6,268 bases of DNA from JAENVT01 sp031404635 (lineage in GTDB: Bacteria > Actinomycetota > Acidimicrobiia > Acidimicrobiales > Ilumatobacteraceae): NCBI GenBank assembly GCA_031404635.1, contig JANNHY010000413.1:1-6268 (forward strand), in the 5' to 3' direction. Below are positions 6,190 to 6,268 of this stretch, in pieces. The stretch's first letter is position 1. Each line of letters opens with the position of its first letter. The notes under the pieces were generated by a model. The model made no database searches and was not told the DNA's origin. It saw only the letters and a list, made by a program, of their open reading frames with translations. Both the position numbers and the translations under genes were made by a program.

Positions 6190-6268
6190 TCACTGGAGAC
6201 ATGAGTCGGTGTCGCGCACGTATCCCCTGGCACGCTGCACTGCGGCTGCGATGTCGATGCGTCGAAGG
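6190..6268 (-). CDS. Possible 3' end of a convergent gene (partial)
   Basis: Read on the minus strand, a frame open to the window edge gives RRIDIAAAVQRARGYVRDTD and ends CLQ, with a stop at 6190-6192. The residue mix looks more protein-like than the arginine/cysteine-rich plus-strand alternative starting at ATG 6201. It would converge on the sigma factor gene with ten bases between stops. It is too short to assign to a family or to be sure of. Confidence 0.2.
   Translation of the reverse strand, partial: LRRIDIAAAVQRARGYVRDTDSCLQ

Overview
The window is GC-rich (roughly two thirds G+C over most of its length). Its proteins look actinobacterial: a MobF/TraA-type relaxase-helicase, an actinobacterial-style tyrosine integrase and an ECF sigma factor. 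The exact lineage cannot be read from the sequence. The frequent TCGATCG-type words and the protein style would fit Acidimicrobiia, but that is a guess.

Left part (1-3300): one long plus-strand mobilization gene. It has an N-terminal HUH relaxase and a C-terminal RecD-like superfamily 1 helicase, and is broken by an apparent single-base frameshift in a GGGG run near 2006-2009. Its start overlaps the stop codon of a reading frame entering from outside the window, so it may be the downstream gene of an operon.

Middle part (about 3300-4390): a decayed integration module. The relaxase 3' end meets, tail to tail, a minus-strand tyrosine integrase that is cut off inside its catalytic domain, so the distal catalytic residues are missing. 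On the plus strand just beyond it lie pieces that resemble integrase N-terminal arm-binding domains, in the wrong order. Next is a tRNA-3'-end-like sequence with good T-arm geometry, an acceptor ending in CCA and a degenerate valine-like anticodon arm. This is the kind of site such integrases use. Together these look like the scarred end of an integrated mobilizable or conjugative element that could no longer excise with this integrase.

Right part (4390-6268): a lone cupin-fold gene with visibly lower GC (about half) stands as an island of foreign-looking composition. A stretch of about 600 bases follows with no convincing gene. It contains a strong hairpin and a weak candidate for a small single-pass membrane protein. 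Then comes an ECF-type sigma factor gene with regions 2 and 4. The last 80 bases may hold the 3' end of a convergent gene.

Functionally, only the relaxase and integrase belong together, as element transfer and integration. The cupin looks like cargo or a separate acquisition, and the sigma factor is probably flanking chromosome. I see no clearly new multi-gene system. The most unusual parts are the scrambled integrase and tRNA-like junction and the cupin that lacks two standard metal ligands.
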